NCBI GenBank assembly: GCA_023399675.1
Contig: JAEWOM010000044.1
Coordinates: forward strand, 1-7,031
Direction: 5' to 3'
DNA length: 7,031 bases
Origin: Bacteroidota bacterium
GTDB lineage: Bacteria; Bacteroidota; Bacteroidia; Flavobacteriales; Weeksellaceae
Below are positions 1-5,360 of this stretch, piece by piece (positions within the stretch are counted from its first letter, which is position 1; each line of letters opens with the position of its first letter). A model generated the notes under the pieces. It was not told the origin of the DNA. It saw only the letters and a program-made list of their open reading frames with translations, and searched no databases. The position numbers were made by a program, and so were the translations under genes.

Positions 1-64
1 GTTCCACAGAAGCGTAAAACGCATCCATATCCACATGAATGATTTTGCGGTTACCAAATTCCAT
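1..64 (-). CDS. dinB: DNA polymerase IV (Y-family translesion polymerase), N-terminal fragment cut by window edge
   Basis: Only the first 21 codons are present; the gene continues past base 1. The peptide starts MEFGNRKIIHVDMDAFYASV and matches the N-terminal strand and turn of DinB/Pol IV (the E. coli start contains RKIIHVDMDCFF). Asp12 corresponds to the first catalytic metal-binding Asp (E. coli Asp8), and Tyr17 sits at the steric-gate position that excludes ribonucleotides (E. coli Phe13). The family copies damaged DNA in the cytoplasm with low fidelity. The ATG at 64-62 is the only plausible start: no in-frame ATG lies upstream in the adjacent bases, and the motif begins six codons later. 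A TATTTTTG element ends five bases before the ATG. What is seen is the motif; full length and activity cannot be judged from this fragment. Confidence 0.9.
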   Translation of the reverse strand, partial: MEFGNRKIIHVDMDAFYASVE

Positions 65-69
65 CGGTA

Positions 70-77
70 CAAAAATA
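70..77 (-). promoter_or_regulatory. -7 promoter element TATTTTTG upstream of dinB
   Basis: Read on the minus strand, 77-70 is TATTTTTG, a full match to the Bacteroidota -7 consensus TAnnTTTG. It ends five bases before the dinB ATG, so transcription would start at or almost at the start codon. No TTG/TTTG -33 element is visible at the expected 18-21 base spacing. Confidence 0.5.
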
Positions 78-126
78 AAATATTGGTGCTGAATACGGCT
101 TATCGTTAAGTTGCAGATGCAGACAT

Positions 127-177
127 AAAAAACTGATGATTAAGTTTTGATTCGTAAAAATCTACTTAATCATCAGT
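127..177 (-). terminator. Rho-independent terminator, minus strand
   Basis: A perfect 14-base inverted repeat, ACTGATGATTAAGT (132-145) and ACTTAATCATCAGT (164-177), is separated by 18 bases. Those 18 bases can form an inner four-pair stem (149-152 with 159-162). Read on the minus strand, the stem is followed at once by a run of T (132-127), as in an intrinsic terminator. The plus-strand side has no T run. It lies about 450 bases beyond the lpxK stop and about 60 bases before the dinB start, so it would insulate dinB from transcripts arriving from the lpxK side. Confidence 0.75.
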
Positions 178-435
178 CGAAAATTTGAAGTTCATTTAAT
201 CTTTTCAGTTTTCTTTCTTTGTTTTTTCAATGCTGTTTTCTTTCGAAAACCGTTCTGAAAAAACGCTGTCAGTTAACAAAAAAATCCTGATACTTCAGAT
301 GAATTCCGGTTTTTGCATTTCCGGTGTTGAGGTTATCGCTTCCGGTTTATGAAATTCCAGACATTCAGTGTTAATCAATATCGGTCATAAAAATTGATTT
401 CTCAATTGTTCTGTTTCCGACTTTGTTTATTGATG

Positions 436-466
436 TAAATGTAGCACCAAAAAGAAGATAAATCAA
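436..466 (-). promoter_or_regulatory. Candidate promoter TTG-N20-TACATTTA inside the dinB-lpxK gap
   Basis: On the minus strand, TTG (466-464) is followed after 20 bases by TACATTTA (443-436), a seven-of-eight match to TAnnTTTG. The spacing equals that of the pyrG promoter in this window. No recognisable gene follows, but the terminator at 127-177 lies about 260-300 bases downstream, so the pair would define a transcript of about 300 bases. The match is imperfect and could be chance in AT-rich DNA. Confidence 0.3.
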
Positions 467-594
467 GTAAAAATTACTGTTTTTATACACATAAAATCAA
501 CGCTTTATCAACATTATCAATGCGTTATGACACCGGAGTTTCATGGTTATTCCACAAAAATTTTATCAACAATCATATAGTTATTACGCCAGAA

Positions 595-613
595 TTCTTC
601 CTTCACGGAAGAA
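595..613. repeat. Small hairpin just beyond the lpxK stop
   Basis: TTCTTCC (595-601) and GGAAGAA (607-613) form a perfect seven-pair stem with a five-base loop, 11 bases past the end of lpxK. No T run follows on the minus strand, so it is not a classic terminator. It may stabilise the lpxK mRNA end or be a weak terminator. Confidence 0.4.
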
Positions 614-624
614 AACAAAGGGTT

Positions 625-1653
625 TTATCTTGCATTTTTAACGTAAGAAAGTATGGTGCTGTTGAATTCATCTTTGTTTTCAATCATCACCTGAATTGGC
701 CAGTAATACACAAGATCACGTAAAAAATCAAATGTTTTTAAACGGACGTAATCTTTTTCTGTGGTCAGAATGAGTTTGTATTCGCCCAGCTTTTTATATT
801 CAGCGAGAATATTTTTCACATCTGCATCAGAAAAATTGTGATGGTCGCGAAATTTCAGATGCTTTACCTTCTGTGAAAAACGCGCGAGATGCTGTTCCAG
901 AGGTTTCGGGTTCGCAATTCCGGTAATCAGCAGAATATCATAGTAGGCAAGATTGTTATCAGGAATACGGTGTTCCATTCCCTGAACGTATTCTTCATAA
1001 AGTATAGCCGAGAAAAAAACCTTCTGGTAATGCTGCGGTTTGATGCGCGAAATATAATACTGCTTTTTTTCTGCCGTAAGTTCAGCGGGACATTTGGAAA
1101 CGACAATGATCTGCGCTCTTTTTGCACCGCTTCTGCTTTCTCGCAGGTTTCCGGCCGGTAAGAGATGGTCCTTAAAGTAGGGATCGTTATAATCTGTCAT
1201 CAGAATATTGAGGCCGGCTTTTATTTTTCTGTGCTGAAAAGCATCATCGAGCACCAAAACGTCGAGATCCATATCCTCGATGAGTTTCTGTGCGCCCGGA
1301 ACCCGTTCCTCCGAAACACCGATCACAAAACGGTTTTTGAATCTTTCAAACAGCTGCATGGCTTCGTCGCCGACAGTTTTGTAGTTACTTTCATAATTCA
1401 CAACCGCATAACCTTTTGTTACACGTCCGTAGCCGCGCGAAAGGACACCGGTTCTGTAATTTTTCGAAAGATAGTCGGCGAGATACATCACCATCGGCGA
1501 TTTCCCGCTTCCGCCCACTGTTAAGTTGCCCACATTAATGATGGGAGTTCTGAACCTTACAGAATGCTTCAGGCCTATTGAGAAAAGAGTGTTCCGTATG
1601 CCGGAACCGATACCGTAAAGCAGAGAAAAAGGGTAGAGATACCATCTTTTCAT
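625..1653 (-). CDS. lpxK: Tetraacyldisaccharide 4'-kinase (lipid A 4'-kinase)
   Basis: LpxK transfers the gamma phosphate of ATP to the 4' position of tetraacyldisaccharide 1-phosphate, giving lipid IVA. It acts on the cytoplasmic face of the inner membrane in the Raetz pathway. The 342-residue protein has the family layout. A hydrophobic/amphipathic N-terminus (about 1-30) suits membrane association. The P-loop GGSGKSP is at 47-53 inside the typical VGNLTVGG strand. SRGYGR is at 72-77. VGDEA (94-98) carries Asp96, the likely counterpart of the Asp proposed as catalytic base in the Aquifex enzyme. LDDAFQH is at 135-141, RDHHNF at 269-274 and TTEKDYVRL at 297-305. Length is normal and no key motif is missing. 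The ATG at 1653 gives the usual MKRWYLYP-type start. It is transcribed divergently from the DUF3667 gene, with a TATTTTTG element 30 bases upstream. Confidence 0.96.
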   Translation of the reverse strand: MKRWYLYPFSLLYGIGSGIRNTLFSIGLKHSVRFRTPIINVGNLTVGGSGKSPMVMYLADYLSKNYRTGVLSRGYGRVTKGYAVVNYESNYKTVGDEAMQLFERFKNRFVIGVSEERVPGAQKLIEDMDLDVLVLDDAFQHRKIKAGLNILMTDYNDPYFKDHLLPAGNLRESRSGAKRAQIIVVSKCPAELTAEKKQYYISRIKPQHYQKVFFSAILYEEYVQGMEHRIPDNNLAYYDILLITGIANPKPLEQHLARFSQKVKHLKFRDHHNFSDADVKNILAEYKKLGEYKLILTTEKDYVRLKTFDFLRDLVYYWPIQVMIENKDEFNSTILSYVKNAR

Positions 1654-1683
1654 AGGCAGAAATACATTTCAGAATAACGTCTG

Positions 1684-1691
1684 CAAAAATA
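1684..1691 (-). promoter_or_regulatory. -7 promoter element TATTTTTG upstream of lpxK
   Basis: On the minus strand, 1691-1684 reads TATTTTTG and ends 30 bases before the lpxK ATG, leaving room for a short leader. It lies within a seven-base inverted repeat (GCAAAAA at 1683-1689, TTTTTGC at 1695-1701). It also overlaps one copy of a direct repeat AATAACGT (1673-1680 and 1688-1695, plus-strand reading). No -33 element is seen at good spacing; a TTTG at 1720-1717 is 25 bases away, too far. Confidence 0.5.
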
Positions 1692-1787
1692 ACGTTTTTG
1701 CGCAGCATCTCGGCAGCAAAAGAAAGGAGTTTTCAACAACCATGTATTATTTAACAAAAATTCATATCAACTAACCTGTTCTTTTTT

Positions 1788-1795
1788 TACTTTTG
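1788..1795 (+). promoter_or_regulatory. -7 promoter element TACTTTTG directly before the DUF3667 start
   Basis: TACTTTTG fits TAnnTTTG fully and is followed after only three bases by the ATG at 1799. No -33 TTG is seen at the usual distance. If it is used, the mRNA would be leaderless or nearly so. Confidence 0.4.
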
Positions 1796-1798
1796 AAT

Positions 1799-2554
1799 AT
1801 GCCAAGATATGAATGCAAGAACTGCAGTGAAATTTTCGTCGGGACCTACTGCCCGAACTGCGGGCAGAATGCGCACGAACACCGCGTTGACGCCCGATAT
1901 TTTCTGCATGATATCCCGCATTCTGTATTTCATGTTGACCATGGATTTTTCTATACGCTGAAGATGCTTTTTACCAATCCGGGTAAGATGATTCAGGATT
2001 ATCTGCAGGGAAAAAGAAAGCCCTATTTTCGGCCAATCGGTTATGTGATGGTGATGACTGCGCTAAGCACGCTGCTGGTAAAATTTTTCGACTGGTTAAC
2101 CGCAAAGACGCTGGAATATCATGGTGTCGCTATTGATGAACCGCACAATTTTTTTGAGCATTATTTCAGCGTTTTTATATTTCTGATGATTCCTGCTGCA
2201 AGCCTTGTAACCTGGCTGTTTTTCATCAGGAAAAAGTATAACTTCTGGGAGCATTTCCTGGCCAATACCTACCTTGCCGCACAACTGAACATCATGTGGA
2301 TTCTCATGCATCTTGTCGGTCTTGTTTCAGCGCTTGTAACAAGTTCCCAGCATGAACCGAATTACACTTATTTTCTGGTCTTCTTCCTGCTGTTCTTCAT
2401 GTATCTTTATGGAACGGTCTTCGGTTTTCTTATGTTGCCGTTATCAAAAAGTAAAGTGTGGCTCATTATCTCGCTTACCCTGATGAATATGGTGCTTTCT
2501 GCACTGTATTCGTACGGATTTCAGATTACCGGGCTGATCGATTCCGGCCATTAA
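1799..2554 (+). CDS. DUF3667-type zinc-ribbon integral membrane protein of unknown function
   Basis: The 251-residue product begins with a zinc-ribbon-like module: Cys6-x2-Cys9 and Cys18-Pro-Asn-Cys21-Gly-Gln, two CxxC knuckles eight residues apart. A conserved-looking block follows at about 35-80 (HDIPHSVFHVDHGFFYTLK, then NPGKMIQDYLQGKRKPYFRP), typical as I recall it of the DUF3667 family. Then come about five hydrophobic segments, near 79-98, 123-142, 154-178, 190-214 and 218-240, so it should sit in the inner membrane with the ribbon probably cytoplasmic. No catalytic motif is recognised and the family has no established function. I chose the ATG at 1799; an in-frame TTG two codons earlier (1793) lies inside the -7 element and is unlikely. 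The stop is 25 bases before truA, with a separate promoter element between them. Confidence 0.85.
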   Translation: MPRYECKNCSEIFVGTYCPNCGQNAHEHRVDARYFLHDIPHSVFHVDHGFFYTLKMLFTNPGKMIQDYLQGKRKPYFRPIGYVMVMTALSTLLVKFFDWLTAKTLEYHGVAIDEPHNFFEHYFSVFIFLMIPAASLVTWLFFIRKKYNFWEHFLANTYLAAQLNIMWILMHLVGLVSALVTSSQHEPNYTYFLVFFLLFFMYLYGTVFGFLMLPLSKSKVWLIISLTLMNMVLSALYSYGFQITGLIDSGH

Positions 2555-2558
2555 TTGC

Positions 2559-2566
2559 TATTTTTG
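2559..2566 (+). promoter_or_regulatory. -7 promoter element TATTTTTG upstream of truA
   Basis: TATTTTTG begins four bases after the DUF3667 stop and ends 13 bases before the truA TTG. No clear -33 TTG is seen at the expected spacing, which would fall within the end of the upstream gene. truA could therefore be started independently, with read-through as an alternative. Confidence 0.45.
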
Positions 2567-2579
2567 CAAAAATATTTTT

Positions 2580-3317
2580 TTGAGATTTTTTATTGAGTTT
2601 TCCTATCACGGTAAGAATTATTACGGTTATCAGATCCAGCCACGCGAAATATCAGTACAAGAAGTGCTGGAAAAAGCACTGTCCACCATTCTGAGATCCG
2701 AAATAAAGACAACAGGAGCAGGACGAACTGATACCGGCGTTCATGCGCGCAAGATGTTTGCCCATTTTGATTTTGACGGAGAAATTTCTGAAAAGCTCTC
2801 CCTGCAGCTGAATTCATTTTTGCCGGAAGATATTGCCGTTAAAAGTGTTTTCGAAGTTCAGCCTGATTTTCATGCTCGGTTCGATGCAAGTTACCGAACA
2901 TACGAGTATTTTATCAGTACCGTGAAAGATCCGTTTACAGCAGATTCTGCCTGGCAGTTCAGGAAAACACTGGATATCGAAAGAATGAACGAAGCGTGCA
3001 AAATTCTGTTAGAATACGATGATTTTGCCAGTTTTTCGAAAACAGGTGGCGACAATAAGACTACTTTCTGCAAAATTTTCAAGGCAGCATGGGAGCAAAA
3101 TGGAAATCTGATCAAATTTACGGTTTCGGCAGACCGGTTTCTGCGAAATATGGTCAGGGCCATAGTAGGAACAATGGTTGATGTAGGGTTGGGAAAGATT
3201 CAGCCACAGGATTTACGGTCTGTCATTGAAAATAGGAACAGAGCGAGCGCCGGAACTTCAGCTCCTGCGCACGGACTCTTTATTGTGGATGTAGGATATG
3301 ATTTTGAAAAACTGTGA
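2580..3317 (+). CDS. truA: tRNA pseudouridine(38-40) synthase TruA
   Basis: TruA converts uridines 38, 39 and 40 of the tRNA anticodon stem-loop to pseudouridine in the cytoplasm. The 245-residue protein shows the family signatures in order: N-terminal RFFIEFSYHGKNYYGYQIQ (2-20); GAGRTDTGVHA at 46-56, with the catalytic nucleophile Asp51 (equivalent to E. coli Asp60); FHARFDAxxRTYEY (97-110); FLRNMVRAIVG (187-197); and the C-terminal PAHGLFIVDVGY (229-240). Length is normal. The start is the TTG at 2580. Homology begins at the next residue, no ATG lies nearby in frame, and the stretch between the upstream stop and the TTG offers nothing better. It follows the DUF3667 gene by 25 bases and precedes the ABC exporter by 92 bases that contain that gene's own promoter. 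Confidence 0.95.
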   Translation: MRFFIEFSYHGKNYYGYQIQPREISVQEVLEKALSTILRSEIKTTGAGRTDTGVHARKMFAHFDFDGEISEKLSLQLNSFLPEDIAVKSVFEVQPDFHARFDASYRTYEYFISTVKDPFTADSAWQFRKTLDIERMNEACKILLEYDDFASFSKTGGDNKTTFCKIFKAAWEQNGNLIKFTVSADRFLRNMVRAIVGTMVDVGLGKIQPQDLRSVIENRNRASAGTSAPAHGLFIVDVGYDFEKL

Positions 3318-3328
3318 CCGCAACTGCC

Positions 3329-3358
3329 TTTGAGAAAGGATTCAAAACATTATTTTTG
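3329..3358 (+). promoter_or_regulatory. Promoter TTTG-N18-TATTTTTG for the ABC exporter gene
   Basis: TTTG at 3329-3332 and TATTTTTG at 3351-3358 are separated by 18 bases. With pyrG's, this is one of the two complete -33/-7 pairs in the window. The start of transcription is predicted near 3362-3366, giving a leader of about 45 bases before the ATG at 3410. Confidence 0.6.
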
Positions 3359-3366
3359 AAGGCCCT

Positions 3367-3396
3367 AAAAAAAAATCACGGGTAAAACTGTGATTT
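3367..3396. repeat. Hairpin in the ABC-exporter leader; terminator-like on the minus strand
   Basis: AAATCAC (3373-3379) and GTGATTT (3390-3396) form a perfect seven-pair stem with a ten-base loop. On the plus strand it has a run of A before it and no T run after it. On the minus strand it is followed by a long T run (3375-3367), like an intrinsic terminator for antisense transcripts. It lies downstream of the predicted promoter and 13 bases before the ATG, so it would be in the mRNA leader. Confidence 0.5.
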
Positions 3397-3409
3397 AGAT
3401 GTATAAAAA

Positions 3410-5152
3410 ATGAAAAAGAACAGTACCTGGGATATAATCAAAAGATTATTCAGAATCGGAATGAAATTCCGGAGCTGGTTTATCATTGCGCTTATCATTT
3501 CGGTGCTTTTATCTGTGGTTTCAACCTACCGTCCGTATCTCACGATGCAGATCGTGGATCAGGATATCATTGCAAACCGCGACAAAGCTTCCATGATGAA
3601 ACACATTTGGTGGCTCGTGGCGCTGGTGCTGGGTGAAACATTTCTGAATTTTTTCCTCGTGTACTTTTCGAATTTTATTTCGCAGAATGTCATTCGCGAT
3701 ATCCGGGAAAAACTCTACAGTAAACTGATTTATTTTAAAGCAACTTTTTTCGATAAAACACCGATCGGTCAGCTTGTTACGCGTGCAGTCGGTGATGTGG
3801 AAACCATTGCAACAGTGTATACCGACGGTTTCCTGATGTTCTTCGGAGATATTCTGAGAATTATTTTTGTGCTGATTATGATGTATCAGGCAGACCGGAA
3901 CCTTACCCTGATTTCCCTGATTATTCTGCCGTTGATGGTTGTCATCACCCGATTTTTTCAGAAAAGACTGAAAAAAGCGTTCGGGGATGAACGGACCTGG
4001 ACAGCCAATCAGAACGCGTTCGTTCAGGAAAGGCTTGCCGGAATGCAGATCATTCAGGTTTTTAACCGTGAAGCGCAGGAGTTCAAAAAATTTGATGATA
4101 TCAACATTACGCTGAAAGCAGCGCTGCTCAGAACAGTTTTTATTTTCTCGCTGTTTTTTCCGGTAGTTGAACTTATTTCCTCAGTTTTTGTCGGCTTCAT
4201 ACTGTTTTACGGAGGTTATATCACCATTACAGCCGGTGTAGTCATCGCATTTATCCAGTATATTTCGATGCTGATTCGACCGTTACGTCAGATTGCAGAC
4301 CGCTTCAATAATATCCAACGCGGAATTGTCGGTGCGGAACGCGTATTGGGACTGATGGATCAGGATATGGCGCTTCCGAACAACGGAACTTATGCTAAAG
4401 ATCATTTCGACGGCAAGATCGAATTTCAGAATGTGCGTTTTGCTTACGATGAAAAGCAGGAAGTATTGAAAGGAATCAATTTCAAGGTGAATCCCGGAGA
4501 AACAGTGGCGATCGTCGGAGCGACGGGAGCCGGAAAATCGACTATTATTTCATTGATTACCAGGCTTTACGATATCAATTCAGGAAAAATTCTCATCGAT
4601 GATATTGATTTGCAGGATTACGAACTGTACAATCTGAGAAGTCATATCGGTGTGGTTCTGCAGGATGTTTTTCTTTTTCACGGCAGTATTTTCGAAAATC
4701 TTTCCTTCGGGGATGAAACCGTGACCTTGGACAAAATTCGCAAGGCAGCCGCAGAAATAGAAGTGGATGAGTTTATTTCGCAGCTTCCGGGCGGTTACGA
4801 TTATGTCGTGAGCGAACGAGGCTCATCAATATCTTTAGGACAGAGACAGTTGCTGTCTTTTCTGCGCGCTTATCTGTCTGACCCGAAAATCCTGATTCTG
4901 GATGAAGCCACATCCTCGATTGATCACGAAAGTGAAAAACTCATTCAGAGAGCAACAGAAAAAATCACCAAAAACCGTACATCCATTATTATTGCGCACA
5001 GACTTTCTACGATTGAGAAGGCGGATAAAATTATCGTTATGGATCAGGGTGAAATCGTGGAAGAAGGAGGTCATCACGAATTGCTGGCCAAAAACGGTTA
5101 TTACGCAACGCTCTATAATGCGCAGGTGAAGCATTCGTCAAATAAAAATTAA
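3410..5152 (+). CDS. ABCB-type ABC exporter half-transporter (fused permease and ATPase, MsbA/MdlB-like)
   Basis: The 580-residue protein fuses a type IV ABC exporter membrane domain to one nucleotide-binding domain and should work as a dimer in the inner membrane. Hydrophobic segments lie near 22-40, 65-90, 140-160, 165-182, 243-268 and 272-290, six as expected. The ATPase has Walker A GATGAGKST (370-378), Q-loop Gln418, signature ISLGQ (474-478; the usual form is LSGGQ), Walker B ILILDE (494-499) with catalytic Glu499, D-loop SSID (502-505) and switch His530. All catalytic residues are intact. The substrate cannot be read from sequence. Nearby lpxK makes lipid A flipping conceivable, but the ISLGQRQLLSFLRA-type signature also resembles multidrug-type MdlB/YknV proteins. 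It has its own promoter and a leader hairpin. No clear terminator follows. Confidence 0.93.
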   Translation: MKKNSTWDIIKRLFRIGMKFRSWFIIALIISVLLSVVSTYRPYLTMQIVDQDIIANRDKASMMKHIWWLVALVLGETFLNFFLVYFSNFISQNVIRDIREKLYSKLIYFKATFFDKTPIGQLVTRAVGDVETIATVYTDGFLMFFGDILRIIFVLIMMYQADRNLTLISLIILPLMVVITRFFQKRLKKAFGDERTWTANQNAFVQERLAGMQIIQVFNREAQEFKKFDDINITLKAALLRTVFIFSLFFPVVELISSVFVGFILFYGGYITITAGVVIAFIQYISMLIRPLRQIADRFNNIQRGIVGAERVLGLMDQDMALPNNGTYAKDHFDGKIEFQNVRFAYDEKQEVLKGINFKVNPGETVAIVGATGAGKSTIISLITRLYDINSGKILIDDIDLQDYELYNLRSHIGVVLQDVFLFHGSIFENLSFGDETVTLDKIRKAAAEIEVDEFISQLPGGYDYVVSERGSSISLGQRQLLSFLRAYLSDPKILILDEATSSIDHESEKLIQRATEKITKNRTSIIIAHRLSTIEKADKIIVMDQGEIVEEGGHHELLAKNGYYATLYNAQVKHSSNKN

Positions 5153-5336
5153 AATTAAGTATCTGGAAGCCGGACGATTAGCTGATTCAGCGCTTTACAC
5201 ATTTTGAAATGCGGCAAAATGTGGTACACTTTAAACTCAAGCACTAAACCACTAAGCATTAAACGGCTTGATATTATTTTTCCGAGATTTCTCCTTCATT
5301 CAAATTATTATGATTGCAGCAGATGCTTTTTTCCTT
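5153..5336. other. Intergenic region between ABC exporter and pyrG, with repeats
   Basis: About 180 non-coding bases. They hold a nine-pair hairpin (5198-5223), a near-perfect direct repeat AGCACTAAAC / AGCATTAAAC (5240-5249 and 5255-5264, one mismatch, period 15), and a wide inverted pair AAGCCG / CGGCTT (5167-5172 and 5264-5269). No tRNA fold or small reading frame was recognised. Confidence 0.6.
5198..5223. repeat. Nine-pair inverted repeat after the ABC exporter gene
   Basis: CACATTTTG (5198-5206) and CAAAATGTG (5215-5223) pair perfectly around an eight-base loop. It lies 46 bases past the ABC stop. There is no T run on either side, so it is a poor intrinsic terminator. It could be an mRNA-end stabiliser, an operator or part of a repeat element. 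Confidence 0.5.
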
Positions 5337-5344
5337 TAACTTTG
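5314..5344 (+). promoter_or_regulatory. Promoter TTG-N20-TAACTTTG for pyrG
   Basis: TTG (5314-5316) and TAACTTTG (5337-5344) are separated by 20 bases and match the Bacteroidota -33/-7 pattern. The element ends 16 bases before the pyrG ATG, so only a short leader is expected. That leaves little room for the long attenuator that controls pyrG in some Gram-positive bacteria. Confidence 0.6.
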
Positions 5345-5360
5345 CGCAAACCTAAATTCA

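Larger units (their letters stand above)
65..624. other. 560-base AT-rich intergenic region between dinB and lpxK
   Basis: No convincing protein gene was found here on either strand. The region contains a strong minus-strand terminator hairpin (127-177), a minus-strand promoter-like pair (436-466), three copies of TTCCGGT (304-310, 319-325, 340-346), and small palindromes at 392-407, 466-478 and 595-613. Minus-strand translation gives only short open stretches: 27 codons from TTG at 378 to a stop at 295, and a coding-like stretch after that stop in the same frame. This could be a small RNA gene, the long 3' untranslated region of lpxK, or a decayed small gene. Confidence 0.6.

Noticed and set aside
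392..407. Six-pair palindrome AATTGA/TCAATT
   Set aside because: Short and entirely AT-rich apart from one pair; expected by chance in such DNA.
520..723. 67-codon plus-strand open frame overlapping the 3' end of lpxK
   Set aside because: No recognisable motif, no promoter, and nearly half of it is antisense to the well-supported lpxK.
1165..1524. 119-codon plus-strand open frame inside lpxK
   Set aside because: Entirely antisense to lpxK, whose motifs are intact; the composition looks like a shadow frame.
5157..5200. tRNA-like look of the GATTAGCTGATTCAGCG stretch
   Set aside because: No acceptor stem, anticodon arm or T-arm consensus could be found around it.
5198..5223. Terminator for the ABC exporter gene
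   Set aside because: The stem is perfect, but no T run follows on either strand, so it was listed only as an inverted repeat.
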